Origin: Mangrovihabitans endophyticus
GTDB lineage: Bacteria; Actinomycetota; Actinomycetes; Mycobacteriales; Micromonosporaceae
DNA: 64,000 nt
Assembly: GCF_014646155.1 (NCBI RefSeq)
Contig: NZ_BMMX01000025.1
Span: forward strand, 17,725-81,724
Direction of reading: 5' to 3'
Positions 57,910 through 64,000 of the stretch are shown here, piece by piece. The position numbers and the translations under genes were made by a program. Position 1 is the first letter of the stretch; every line of letters starts with the position of its first letter. A model generated the notes under the pieces. The model did not search any database, was not told the DNA's origin, and worked only from the letters and a program-made list of their open reading frames with translations.

Positions 57910-59303
57910 GACTCCTCCAAGTCCTTCCACACGTCTTCGGCGGCGGCCTCGCCGCTGGCCACACAGGCCGGAATGCCGACACCGTCGTAGGCGGCGCCGG
58001 CCAGGGCCAGGCCACGCCGGCCACGCAGCGCCGACCGCGCCGCCGCCACCCGGTCCGGATGCCCCGGCGCGTACTGCGGCAGCCCGCCGCCCCAGCGCTG
58101 CACCCATGAGGCGAACGGCGGCGGCAGCGGAGACCCGATGAGCTCACCCAGCTCGGCGTGCGCCCGGCCGGTGAGCACCCGGTCGTCGCACTGCAGCCGC
58201 TCCTCCTCGCCGGCCCGGCCGGCCGACACCCGTACGGTCACCGGTCCGCCGTCGCGGTCCAGATGCGCCCATTTGCGCGTGACGAAGGTGGCCGCCTTGA
58301 TCAGCGTGCCCTCCGCGGGCGGGACCAGCAGACCGGACAGCTCGGGCAGCGGGGTGCCCGGCGGCAGCGCCAGCGCGACAAGCGCGACGCTCGCGTAGTC
58401 CAGGGCGGACACCGTCGCGGCGGCGTCGGTGTCGACACCCCGCAGCAGCCGGGCCGCCGGTCGCGCCGGCACCGCCAGCACCACCGCGTCCACGTCGTCG
58501 TACTGCGGTTCGGGCACCGGGCCGAGCAGCAGGCGCCAGCCGTGCCCGGTGCGGGTCAGGCCGCGTACCGGCAGTCCCAGGCTGATCCGCGCGCCGGCCG
58601 CGGCGGCGGCCGCGGCGACCAGCGTGCCCAGCCCGCCCTCGACCGCGGCGAAGATCGGTCGGCCGGGCACCCGGACGGTGGCTTCCTGCGCCGCCCGGAC
58701 CGCATCGCTCAGGGTGTGCGCCGTCCGCGCAGCCTGGGCCAGGCCGGGCATCGTGGTGGCCAGCGACAGCCGATCCGCCCGGCCCGCGTAGACCCCACCG
58801 AGCATCGGCTCGACCAGCCGGTCGGCTATCGCGTCGCCGTACCGGTCGCGCACCAGCGCGCCGACCGCCACATCCTCGCCCGGCGCGAGCAACGGCCGGC
58901 CTCGATCGCGGTCCGCGCCCGGAGCGGCGGCGGCGAGCGCGCCCAGCGCCGACGGATCCCGCGGCACCCCGACAAGGGTGCCGCCCGGCACCCGCTCCAA
59001 CCGGCCGCCGACCGCGATCGCCGCCGCGGCGGGCCGCGGATGCACCAGCCGGTCACCCAGGCCGAGACGCCGGGCGAACCGGACCGCCGCCGACTCGGTC
59101 CCGTCCGGCGCGCTCATCAGGAAGGACTCGGCGCCCCGCTCGACCATGCCGCCGGCCAGTTCGCCGGTGCGCAGCTTGCCGCCGAGCAGGCCGCCCTGCT
59201 CGTAAACGATGATCTCGGTGTCGGCGCTCGCGCGGTCGCGAAGCCGCACGGCGGCCGCCAGGCCCGCGATTCCGCCGCCCACGACGGCTACCCGCTTGCG
59301 CAC
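57906..59303 (-). CDS. cgoX: Coproporphyrinogen III oxidase (HemY/CgoX-type FAD enzyme)
   Basis: A 465-aa flavoprotein. FAD motif VAVVGGGIAGLAAAVRLRD is at residue 5, GGLLGGKLRTGEL follows, then GAESFLMSAPDG. The C-terminal GLALAGAAYDGVGIPACVASG binds FAD. In actinobacteria with HemQ this HemY homologue oxidises coproporphyrinogen to coproporphyrin III. It follows hemE by 18 bp and overlaps hemQ by ATGA. No ferrochelatase gene lies within the window. Confidence 0.93.
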   Translation of the reverse strand: MRKRVAVVGGGIAGLAAAVRLRDRASADTEIIVYEQGGLLGGKLRTGELAGGMVERGAESFLMSAPDGTESAAVRFARRLGLGDRLVHPRPAAAAIAVGGRLERVPGGTLVGVPRDPSALGALAAAAPGADRDRGRPLLAPGEDVAVGALVRDRYGDAIADRLVEPMLGGVYAGRADRLSLATTMPGLAQAARTAHTLSDAVRAAQEATVRVPGRPIFAAVEGGLGTLVAAAAAAAGARISLGLPVRGLTRTGHGWRLLLGPVPEPQYDDVDAVVLAVPARPAARLLRGVDTDAAATVSALDYASVALVALALPPGTPLPELSGLLVPPAEGTLIKAATFVTRKWAHLDRDGGPVTVRVSAGRAGEEERLQCDDRVLTGRAHAELGELIGSPLPPPFASWVQRWGGGLPQYAPGHPDRVAAARSALRGRRGLALAGAAYDGVGIPACVASGEAAAEDVWKDLEES

Positions 59304-59321
59304 GCCGTCCAGCGTGTCAGG

Positions 59322-60422
59322 TCACGCGCCCCCGCGGCCACCCGGGTGCCGGGTGTGTGCACCGGACGACACCACGCCCGCCGCGGCGCCGGTTTCCGAG
59401 TCCCGGTGCACCAGCTCCACGAGGCGGGTGAGCACGTCCGGATCGGTGTCCGGCAACACGCCGTGGCCCAGGTTGAACACGTGGCCGCGCGCGGCCCGGC
59501 CCTCGGCCAGCACCCGTTGCGTCTCCTGCGCCACCACCGGCCACGGCGCGAACAGCGCCGCCGGGTCCAGGTTGCCCTGCACCGCCCGGCCGTCCACGGC
59601 GGCGACCGCCCGGTCCAGCGGGGTGCGCCAGTCCACGCCCACCACGTCGGCACCGGCCTCGCCCATCGCGCCCAGCAACATGGCGGTGCCGACGCCGAAG
59701 TGGATCCGCGGCACACCCGCGCCGGCCAACCCGCTCAGCACGGCGGTGCTGTGCGGCAGCACGTAACGCCGGTAGTCGGCCTCGGACAGGGCGCCCGCCC
59801 ACGAATCGAACAGTTGAACCGCGCTCGCCCCGTTCGACACCTGGACACGGAGGAAGTTCAGCGTGATCTCGGCCAGCCGGGACAACAGCCGGTGCCACAG
59901 CTCCGGATCGCCGTACATCATCGCCTTGGTTCGCGCGTACGTCCGCGACGGGCCGCCCTCGATGAGATAGCTGGCCAGGGTGAACGGCGCACCGGCGAAC
60001 CCGATCAGCGGGGTGTCGCCCAGCTCGGCCACCAGCAGGCGCACCGCGCGGGCGACGAAGTCCACGTCATCCGCCGTGATCACGCGCAGCCGATCGACCG
60101 CGTCCGCGGTGCGCACCGGCTGCGCCACCACCGGACCGGTCCCGGCCACGATGTCCAGGTCCACTCCCGCCGCGGCCAGCGGCACCACGATGTCGCTGAA
60201 CAGGATGGCCGCGTCCACGCCGTGCCGGCGCACCGGCTGCAGGGTGATCTCGGTGACCAGCTCCGGCCGACGGCACGACTCCAGCATGCCGACGCCCTCC
60301 CGGATCTTGCGGTACTCCGGCAGCGACCGGCCGGCCTGCCGCATGAACCAGACGGGGGTGTGCGGCACGTCCAGACCGCGGCACGCGCGCACGAAGGCCG
60401 ATTCGTCGGGAGAAGAGCTCAC
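59322..60422 (-). CDS. hemE: Uroporphyrinogen decarboxylase HemE
   Basis: A 366-aa enzyme that decarboxylates uroporphyrinogen III to coproporphyrinogen III. PVWFMRQAGRSLPEYRKIRE (residues ~23-42) contains the catalytic Arg region, ILFSDIVVPL the Asp, and the later GFAGAPFTLASYLIEGG and QLFDSWAGALS. GTG 60422 is the start. It heads the haem operon and is divergent from the DUF3000 gene, a neighbourhood common in actinobacteria. The last ~25 residues are Gly/His/Arg-rich. Confidence 0.96.
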   Translation of the reverse strand: MSSSPDESAFVRACRGLDVPHTPVWFMRQAGRSLPEYRKIREGVGMLESCRRPELVTEITLQPVRRHGVDAAILFSDIVVPLAAAGVDLDIVAGTGPVVAQPVRTADAVDRLRVITADDVDFVARAVRLLVAELGDTPLIGFAGAPFTLASYLIEGGPSRTYARTKAMMYGDPELWHRLLSRLAEITLNFLRVQVSNGASAVQLFDSWAGALSEADYRRYVLPHSTAVLSGLAGAGVPRIHFGVGTAMLLGAMGEAGADVVGVDWRTPLDRAVAAVDGRAVQGNLDPAALFAPWPVVAQETQRVLAEGRAARGHVFNLGHGVLPDTDPDVLTRLVELVHRDSETGAAAGVVSSGAHTRHPGGRGGA

Positions 60423-60474
60423 CGGGACATGGTGTCACGGCGCGCCGATCGACGATGGACACGGTCCATCGGCA

Positions 60475-60480
60475 TAGGCT
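60475..60480 (+). promoter_or_regulatory. Candidate -10 hexamer TAGGCT, leaderless DUF3000 gene
   Basis: TAGGCT, GCGACAT (7 nt), ATG 60488. There is no ribosome site. Confidence 0.45.
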
Positions 60481-60487
60481 GCGACAT

Positions 60488-61060
60488 ATGGCATCCCCCT
60501 CCGCCGAACCCGAGGCGTTCACACGCGCCGTCGCGGGGCTGCGGACCGCCACCCCGCGCCCGGACATCCTGCTGGAGGAGATCGCCGCGCCGCAGCGCCT
60601 CGCGCCGTACGGGTTCGCGCTCAGCGCCACCGTGCTGCGATCCGGCGACGAGGTGGCCGGCGGGCGACTCATCCTGCTGCACGACCCGGAAGGGCACGAG
60701 TCGTGGCGTGGCACGCTGCGCCTGGTCGCCCTGATCACCGCGGAGCTGGAGGCGGACATGGCCGGCGACCCGCTGCTGTCCGGCGTCGCCTGGACCTGGC
60801 TGACCGACGCGCTCGACCAGCACGCCGCGGGCTACACCGCGATCGGCGGCACGATCACCCAGACCACCTCGACCCGGTACGGCGAACTGGCCGGTCCCGC
60901 GCCGACCGCGGACCTGGAGATCCGGGCGTCGTGGACGCCCACCTCCACGGAGACCTCCGCGCACCTGTTGGGCTGGTGCGCGATGCTGGCCTCGGCCGCC
61001 GGGCTGCCGCCACCCGGCGTGACCGCGCTCAGCGACCGGCACCGCGCCGGCGCCGGCTGA
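60488..61060 (+). CDS. DUF3000 protein
   Basis: A 190-aa actinobacterial protein of unknown function. EEIAAPQRLAPYGFALSATV near residue 33, GRLILLHDPEGHESWRGTLR and WTWLTDALDQHAA are the conserved parts. DUF3000 genes typically lie between hemE and ribonuclease D, as here. The fold and role are not known; the constant neighbourhood hints at a housekeeping role in RNA or haem metabolism (inference). ATG 60488 is supported by the TAGGCT box. Confidence 0.85.
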   Translation: MASPSAEPEAFTRAVAGLRTATPRPDILLEEIAAPQRLAPYGFALSATVLRSGDEVAGGRLILLHDPEGHESWRGTLRLVALITAELEADMAGDPLLSGVAWTWLTDALDQHAAGYTAIGGTITQTTSTRYGELAGPAPTADLEIRASWTPTSTETSAHLLGWCAMLASAAGLPPPGVTALSDRHRAGAG

Positions 61061-61080
61061 GGGCCGGGCACGGGCCGCGC

Positions 61081-62064
61081 TCAGCAGACCCCGAACGTGT
61101 CGCACACCGTGGCGATCGGGATGGCCAGGCCGATGCCCTCGGCGTCCCGGGCCTTGGCGGTGGCCACGCCGATGACCTCGTCCGCCGCGTTCACCACCGG
61201 GCCGCCGGAGTTACCGGGGTTGATCGGCGCATCGAACTGGATCATCGGCCCGTCCGGGTCGTCCGGCCGGTACGCGCTCACCACGCCCGTGGTCACGCTG
61301 TCGTCCAGGCCCAGCGGCGCGCCCACCACGACCACCTGTTGACCCGGCTGCACCTCGGCACCGGCGGCGGCCTTGAGACCCACCACCTCCCGGTCGGTGC
61401 GCAACAGCGCCAGGTCCTTGTCCCGGTTGACCTTGACGATCGTCGCCGCGACCTTGTCCGAGCCGCGTTCCAGCGAGACGGTGCGGCGGCCGGCTTCGAA
61501 CACCGACCGCACCACGTGAAAGTTCGTCATCAGGTTCGCCCGGCCACCGTCGGCCGCGGCGCCCACCGAGAACGCCGTACCGGTGAACCCGCCGGCGCGT
61601 ACCCGGAAGACGCTGGGCAACACAGCGGCCGAGATCGCGGCCGGGTCGAAGACGCCGGCCAGTTGCCGCTCCAGTCGCTCCGCACGCTGCGCCAGGGCGG
61701 ACGATCGGGTCTGCTCGCCGTCCAGCAGCGCCGCGATCCGGTCCTGGTCGTGCCCGATCTGCTCCAACCGGTACGCCTGCCAGCCCGCCCCGGCCAGCAG
61801 CGCCAGCACCAGCAGCCAGATCAGCGGACGAGCGCGCCGGGGCGGCCGGGCCGCGCCCGTCGGCGCGGCCATCGGTTCCGGTACGGGGGCGGGCGCCGGC
61901 TGCGGCGGCTCGAACATCGACGGGTACGGGTCGCCGAACCGCGCCGGACGGGGATGACCCGCGGGCCGGGGCCGCATCGGCGCCGCCCATTCGCCGGACG
62001 GATGATCGGGCAGGCTGAGCAGCGGATCGGCGGGCCGCCGCCGCCCGAAACCGTCGCCGTGCAT
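61081..62064 (-). CDS. HtrA-like trypsin-family serine protease, membrane-anchored
   Basis: A 327-aa protease (ATG 62064; GTG 62082 is also possible). A Pro-rich cytoplasmic N-terminus of ~85 residues precedes one transmembrane helix (PLIWLLVLALLAGAGWQAY). A short coiled coil (about 110-150) leads to a trypsin-like domain with His in LMTNFHVVRS, Asp in RDKDLALLRTD and Ser in INPGNSGGPVV. No PDZ domain follows, unlike DegP. The protein ends shortly after the catalytic fold (TVCDTFGVC), with two cysteines that could form a disulphide. Confidence 0.88.
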   Translation of the reverse strand: MHGDGFGRRRPADPLLSLPDHPSGEWAAPMRPRPAGHPRPARFGDPYPSMFEPPQPAPAPVPEPMAAPTGAARPPRRARPLIWLLVLALLAGAGWQAYRLEQIGHDQDRIAALLDGEQTRSSALAQRAERLERQLAGVFDPAAISAAVLPSVFRVRAGGFTGTAFSVGAAADGGRANLMTNFHVVRSVFEAGRRTVSLERGSDKVAATIVKVNRDKDLALLRTDREVVGLKAAAGAEVQPGQQVVVVGAPLGLDDSVTTGVVSAYRPDDPDGPMIQFDAPINPGNSGGPVVNAADEVIGVATAKARDAEGIGLAIPIATVCDTFGVC

Positions 62065-62170
62065 GTCGAAGCCGGTCGTCACGGCAACTAGTACGGATGA
62101 AAGTGGTCCCGCGGACGAGCCCGCCAGGGATGAAATTTCGACGCGCGAGACGCTGCCGACGGCGCACGCA

Positions 62171-62240
62171 GATGTCACCAACGGGGTGCGCGGAGATGTC
62201 ACCAGGGTGCGCGCGGCGATGTCACCGGGTGGCGTGCAGA
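62171..62240. repeat. Three GATGTCACC direct repeats, about 23-bp period
   Basis: GATGTCACC starts at 62171, 62195 and 62218, each followed by a variable GGTGCGCG-type sequence. It lies between the protease and ribonuclease D genes, in the promoter region. Confidence 0.75.
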
Positions 62241-62295
62241 GATCGAGAACCGACGCGCCGGGACCCGGCTGCGCCCACGCGAGGCGGCATCCCCG

Positions 62296-62301
62296 TACGG
62301 T
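62296..62301 (+). promoter_or_regulatory. Candidate -10 hexamer TACGGT, leaderless ribonuclease D gene
   Basis: TACGGT, AGCGGA (6 nt), GTG 62308. GGA is present but only 1 nt from the start, so it is not a usable ribosome site. Confidence 0.45.
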
Positions 62302-62307
62302 AGCGGA

Positions 62308-63609
62308 GTGACCGACGAAGCACCCCAGCATCGTCGGGACACGCCGGACCATGACGAAGACGGACCGCACGACGTGCCGCCCGGCCAGGAATCCGGCGGT
62401 CCCGTCCTGCTGACCGCCCCTCGCGAGGGCACCCCGCGCCCGGTGGAGACGCACGACGAACTGGCCGAGGTGGTGGCCCGGATGGCGGCCGGCACCGGCC
62501 CGCTCGCGGTGGACGCCGAGCGGGCCTCCGGATACCGCTATACCCAGCGCGCCTATCTCATCCAGTTGCGCCGGCAGGGCACCGGCACGGTGCTGATCGA
62601 CCCGCTGCCCCTGGACGATCTGCGCACCCTGGACGCCGCGCTGGCCGACTGCGAGTGGGTGCTGCACGCCGCCAGCCAGGATCTGGCCTGCCTCGCGGAG
62701 CTGGGCATGAAGCCGCGCCGGCTGTTCGACACCGAACTGGCCGCGCGGCTGGCCGGGTTCGAGCGGGTCGGCCTGGCCGCGCTCACCGAGCAACTACTCG
62801 GATTCGCCCTGGAGAAGCACCACTCCGCCGCGGACTGGTCCACCCGGCCGCTGCCCGAGTCCTGGCTCACGTACGCGGCCCTGGACGTCGAGCTCCTCAC
62901 CGATCTGCGCGATCGGCTCGCGGCCGAGCTGGAGAGCCAGGGCAAGGCGGGATGGGCCGCGGAGGAATTCGCCGCCCTGGTGGCCAGCGCCGACCGCCCG
63001 CCCCGGGTGCGTCCCGACCCGTGGCGGCGCACCTCCGGCATCCACCGCATCCGCGGTGCCCGCGCCCAGTCGCGGGTCCGCGCGTTGTGGTACGCCCGGG
63101 ACGGCGTGGCTGCCCGCCGCGACTCGGCACCCGGCCGGGTGCTGCCGGATTCGGCCATCATCGCCGCGGCCGAACGCGACCCGAAGGACGAGCGTGCGCT
63201 GCTCGCGCTGGCCGGCTTCGGTGGCCGTTCGGTGCGCCGGCTGGCCCGGATCTGGCTGGACGCGCTGGACGAGGCGCGCGCGCTGCCGGACGACGCGCTG
63301 CCGGTGAGTCAACCGATGGAGGGCCCGCCCCCGCCGCATCGATGGGCGGAACGGGACCCGGTCGCCGCGAACCGGCTGGCACGGTGCCGACAGGTGGTGA
63401 TCGCCACCGCGCAGGAGCACAACCTCCCGCCGGAGAACCTGATCAGCCCGGATTTCGTACGCCGTCTCGCCTGGACGCCGCCGGAGGAGATCAACCCCGA
63501 CACGGTGGGCGGCATGCTGCGCGGACTGAGCGCCCGGGCGTGGCAGGTGAGCCTGATCGCCGAGGGGCTGGCAGAGGTGCTGCCGGACCCCCCGGCCGAC
63601 CCCATCTGA
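62308..63609 (+). CDS. rnd: Ribonuclease D-like 3'-5' exonuclease with HRDC domain
   Basis: A 433-aa DEDD exonuclease. Exo I is LAVDAERASGYRY (Asp and Glu) near residue 68, Exo II VLHAASQDLACL near 120 and Exo III YAALDVELLTDL near 192, with the Tyr of the DEDDy type. The HRDC domain is at about 235-320 (RALWYARDGVAARRDSAPGR, LLALAGFGGRSVRRLARIW). A disordered Asp/Pro-rich N-terminus of ~35 residues precedes it. It is expected to trim tRNA and rRNA 3' ends. Confidence 0.92.
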   Translation: MTDEAPQHRRDTPDHDEDGPHDVPPGQESGGPVLLTAPREGTPRPVETHDELAEVVARMAAGTGPLAVDAERASGYRYTQRAYLIQLRRQGTGTVLIDPLPLDDLRTLDAALADCEWVLHAASQDLACLAELGMKPRRLFDTELAARLAGFERVGLAALTEQLLGFALEKHHSAADWSTRPLPESWLTYAALDVELLTDLRDRLAAELESQGKAGWAAEEFAALVASADRPPRVRPDPWRRTSGIHRIRGARAQSRVRALWYARDGVAARRDSAPGRVLPDSAIIAAAERDPKDERALLALAGFGGRSVRRLARIWLDALDEARALPDDALPVSQPMEGPPPPHRWAERDPVAANRLARCRQVVIATAQEHNLPPENLISPDFVRRLAWTPPEEINPDTVGGMLRGLSARAWQVSLIAEGLAEVLPDPPADPI

Positions 63610-63732
63610 CCCGTCCCCCACACCAGGTTGGTAACGACCCACCCCCACACCCCCGCCCCCGCCGCCCCCGCCGCCTCGGCCCCGCCACCCCGCCGCCCCG
63701 CCCCGCCGCCCACCCGGGACCCCGGAGTGCGC
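63610..63732. other. C-rich low-complexity stretch after ribonuclease D
   Basis: Runs of CCCCCGCCGCC-type sequence with no gene. Similar in character to the tract before the dispersed repeat at 21.0 kb, where a C-rich tract also precedes the repeat. Confidence 0.6.
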
Positions 63733-63903
63733 GTCGATCTTGTACTTTCGTGGCCCGTTCTGACCGGACGTGACCGATATTCCCGACCACAATCCTCAAG
63801 ATCGACGCGGTGGCGTCGGCCCGGCTCATCGATCTTGAGATTTGCGGGAGTGGTATGCGCCCTTTTGGGGCGGTAAGTGACTGCGCAAAGTTCAAGATCG
63901 ACG
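63733..63903. repeat. Dispersed intergenic repeat, copy 2 (extended)
   Basis: GTCGATCTTGTACTTTCGTG near 63733, TCAAGATCGACGCGGTGGCG near 63798, ATCGATCTTGAG near 63829 and TTCAAGATCGACG near 63891. The first three blocks match copy 1 (21070-21182) in order and spacing; the fourth is an additional inverted copy of the GATCTTGA element. No gene overlaps. Confidence 0.7.
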
Positions 63904-63909
63904 GCAGAC

Positions 63910-64000
63910 GGGGCGGGCGGGAGGCCGGGGCGCGCGGGGGCGCGGGGGCACAGGGGCGCGCGGGCAGGGCCGGGGCGGGCGGGAGGCCGGGGCGCGCGGG
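63910..64000. repeat. G-rich direct repeat at the window end
   Basis: GGGGCGGGCGGGAGGCCGGG and the following GCGCGCGGG occur at about 63910 and again at about 63972, a 62-bp period, separated by GGGCGCGGGGGCACAGG-like sequence. G-runs on this strand could form quadruplexes. It continues past the window. Confidence 0.75.

Noticed and set aside
1..64000. Mobile element, prophage, secondary-metabolite cluster or defence island
   Set aside because: No transposase, integrase, capsid, PKS/NRPS or recognised defence nuclease set was found. The HerA operon is explained as repair and the toxin-antitoxin remnant is isolated.

Overview
The window is very GC-rich DNA from an actinobacterium, most likely of the Micromonosporaceae (Actinoplanes/Micromonospora type). 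The support is lsr2, an ECF sigma factor with a zinc-binding anti-sigma factor, the coproporphyrin-dependent haem genes (hemE, cgoX, hemQ), biotin synthase with its BsaP partner, an LPXTG surface protein, a CebR-type operator, an ACT-GNAT acetyltransferase and many GTG starts. It looks like ordinary chromosome: no integrase, transposase, phage block, CRISPR array, rRNA or tRNA was found. The assignment to family is inference; nothing here names a species.

Layout. 0-8 kb: tail of a LuxR regulator, an alcohol dehydrogenase/GMC oxidoreductase pair, a secreted GH12 cellulase with a CebR box, lsr2, an SDR, a tandem pair of small cysteine proteins (one frameshifted), a HigBA-like module whose toxin is broken, and an epimerase. 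8-20.9 kb: a secreted HAD phosphatase, a GGDEF-EAL protein, a methyltransferase, the Nramp-like/pxpABC 5-oxoprolinase operon with its GntR regulator and a double operator, a HAD hydrolase, a ROK glucokinase, a CNNM/CorC membrane protein and an AlkA-type glycosylase. 20.9-22.2 kb is repeat-rich and non-coding. 22.2-27 kb is an envelope and stress cluster: Pecanex-like protein, DUF4142 protein, lipoprotein, anti-sigma and sigma factor. 27.3-33.8 kb is a four-gene DNA-end-processing operon: herA-sbcD-sbcC-nurA.

33.8-41.6 kb: a pyrimidine-reductase-like enzyme with a tiny Cys-rich leader gene, a CebR-like LacI regulator, an ACT protein, an ACT-GNAT acetyltransferase, and biotin genes (bioB-bsaP divergent from bioFD). 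41.7-49.7 kb: GAF protein, dGTPase, metallo-beta-lactamase-fold hydrolase, a possible ribbon-helix-helix protein behind a three-copy iteron, SDR, a HipA-like kinase/DUF3037 pair, MsrB, and an LPXTG protein ended by a strong terminator. 49.8-55.5 kb: separate NHEJ polymerase (LigD PolDom) and ligase (LigC) genes around a GNAT and a secreted TAP-type hydrolase, then an SGNH hydrolase. 55.6-63.6 kb: wrbA, a CBM48 mini-protein, a GNAT, the haem operon hemE-cgoX-hemQ, a DUF3000 gene, an HtrA-like protease and ribonuclease D. The window ends in a dispersed intergenic repeat that also occurs at 21.1 kb.

Two things run through the window. Many genes are translationally coupled by 4-bp ATGA/GTGA overlaps. 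Nine others lack a ribosome binding site but carry a TANNNT hexamer exactly 6-7 nt before the start codon, as expected for leaderless mRNAs. The most notable regulatory or system-level signals are the paired FadR-type operators before the 5-oxoprolinase operon, the decayed HigB toxin beside an intact antitoxin, the frameshifted small-protein paralogue, the iterons before the possible RHH gene, the HerA/Mre11/Rad50/NurA operon and the ferredoxin-like cysteine cluster in the GMC oxidoreductase. No clearly new multi-gene system could be proven from sequence alone.
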